The position numbers and the translations under genes are program-made. Of a DNA stretch of 64,000 nucleotides, positions 63,744-64,000 are shown in pieces. The notes beneath the pieces were generated by a model. The model was given only the letters and a program-made list of their open reading frames with translations, had not been told where the DNA came from and ran no database searches. Source of the stretch: Colletes latitarsis (taxonomy: Eukaryota > Arthropoda > Insecta > Hymenoptera > Colletidae); the NCBI RefSeq assembly GCF_051014445.1, contig NC_135137.1, positions 13,827,501 to 13,891,500 of the forward strand. The letters run 5' to 3'. Numbering within the stretch: the first letter of the stretch is position 1; each line of letters starts with the position of its first letter.

Positions 63744-64000
63744 GTTATGTCTGGGTTAGATCTGGTAACTGTAATCATCTGGCTCATACTTTCCCATTTT
63801 TCGCATACTTGTTGGCCAGATCCTGGGTTTTTTCTGGTTTGGATCTGGTAGTAATGTGGTACCACACCCAAACAGTCTATTAAACCCGGTTGCGCTTAAC
63901 ATGATACAGGATAACGCCGGTTAGGTCTGGGTTAGTTCTGGTATTTGTAATCATCTGGCTCGTACTATCACATTTCTCTCATACATGTAGGCCAGATCCT
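63744..64000 (+). repeat. Return of the 59.5-kb monomer series
   Basis: From 63744 to the window end the sequence equals 59521-59777 at an offset of 4223 bp, with almost no difference. It includes the TTTCCCATTTTTCGC, GGATCTGGTAG and CTCATACATGTAGG variants. It is cut by the window edge. Confidence 0.8.

Larger units (their letters stand above)
35317..64000 (+). repeat. Right satellite array, 176-bp monomer, head to tail
   Basis: It has the same monomer and orientation as the left array, about 163 copies, but a different set of variants. Typical here are GATTTGATTAATAAAATTGAGG (near 35595, 36827 and 38230), GGATGACGTAGTAATGTGATACC with AGTCTCTTAAACC (from 39247 on), GCTTTGGATCTCG, GGTGTTTGCAATC and GTGGGACCAC. 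The TTTTTTAAAGG type that is frequent on the left is seen only near 61083, with a possible hybrid TTTTTTGGAGG near 51780. Open frames of 60-104 codons are frame-cycling artefacts of the satellite. No other gene is visible. Confidence 0.97.

Noticed and set aside
1..64000. CRISPR-like array because of regular direct repeats
   Set aside because: The whole 176-bp unit is repeated with no unique spacers, and the context is a eukaryotic satellite.

Overview
This window is almost entirely one tandem satellite. A monomer of about 176 bp repeats head to tail from base 1 to base 64000, always in the same orientation. It is interrupted once, at 32017-35316, by a 3.3-kb LTR retrotransposon of the Ty3/gypsy type. 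By arithmetic there are roughly 345 monomers. Long uniform satellite, an LTR element with zinc-knuckle Gag and an Asp-protease/RT/RNase H polyprotein, and the absence of any bacterial-type gene point to a eukaryote. The style of the Gag-Pol suggests an animal, perhaps an insect, but that is inference. The place is probably pericentromeric, centromeric or other heterochromatin. I found no cellular protein-coding gene, tRNA, rRNA or CRISPR array.

Monomer anatomy. Each consensus monomer holds three short dyads: ATAAC-GCCG-GTTAT, GGCCAG-ATC-CTGGCC and the 12-bp palindrome TGTGGTACCACA, which contains a KpnI site. It also holds two micro-tandem repeats, an 11-bp unit (two copies, ranging from one to three) and a 9-bp unit (two copies, sometimes one). 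These give monomers of about 165, 168 and 187 bp beside the 176-bp norm.

Layout. Left array, 1-32016: several variant monomer types, notably one with TTTTTTAAAGG before the GGATAACGCC core. It includes a 19-monomer tandem duplication (7240-13770, copies nearly identical), a block present three times at 17.7-23.4 kb, a 3-monomer duplication at 20.1-21.2 kb and a 4-monomer block in three copies at 25.6-30.8 kb. Retroelement, 32017-35316: TG...CA LTRs, ATAC target duplication, probable proline-tRNA primer site, and one 870-codon Gag-Pol frame that is cut off inside RNase H by a deletion running into the 3' LTR. Right array, 35317-64000: a different set of monomer variants, an A-B-C/A'-B'-C' block series at 40.0-46.0 kb, dispersed copies of a GTGGGACCAC variant block at 46.5-57.9 kb, a 24-monomer tandem duplication at 52620-60745, and a patch of more diverged monomers at about 62960-63730.

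The genes do not form a pathway. The only real coding sequence is the retroelement's truncated polyprotein. The 60-150-codon open frames on the + strand of the satellite are by-products of a monomer with few stops whose length is not a multiple of three. Nothing here is clearly a new biological system. The points most worth following are the monomer's internal symmetry and slippage-prone units, the very recent multi-monomer duplications, and a retroelement lying at a border between two satellite variant domains.
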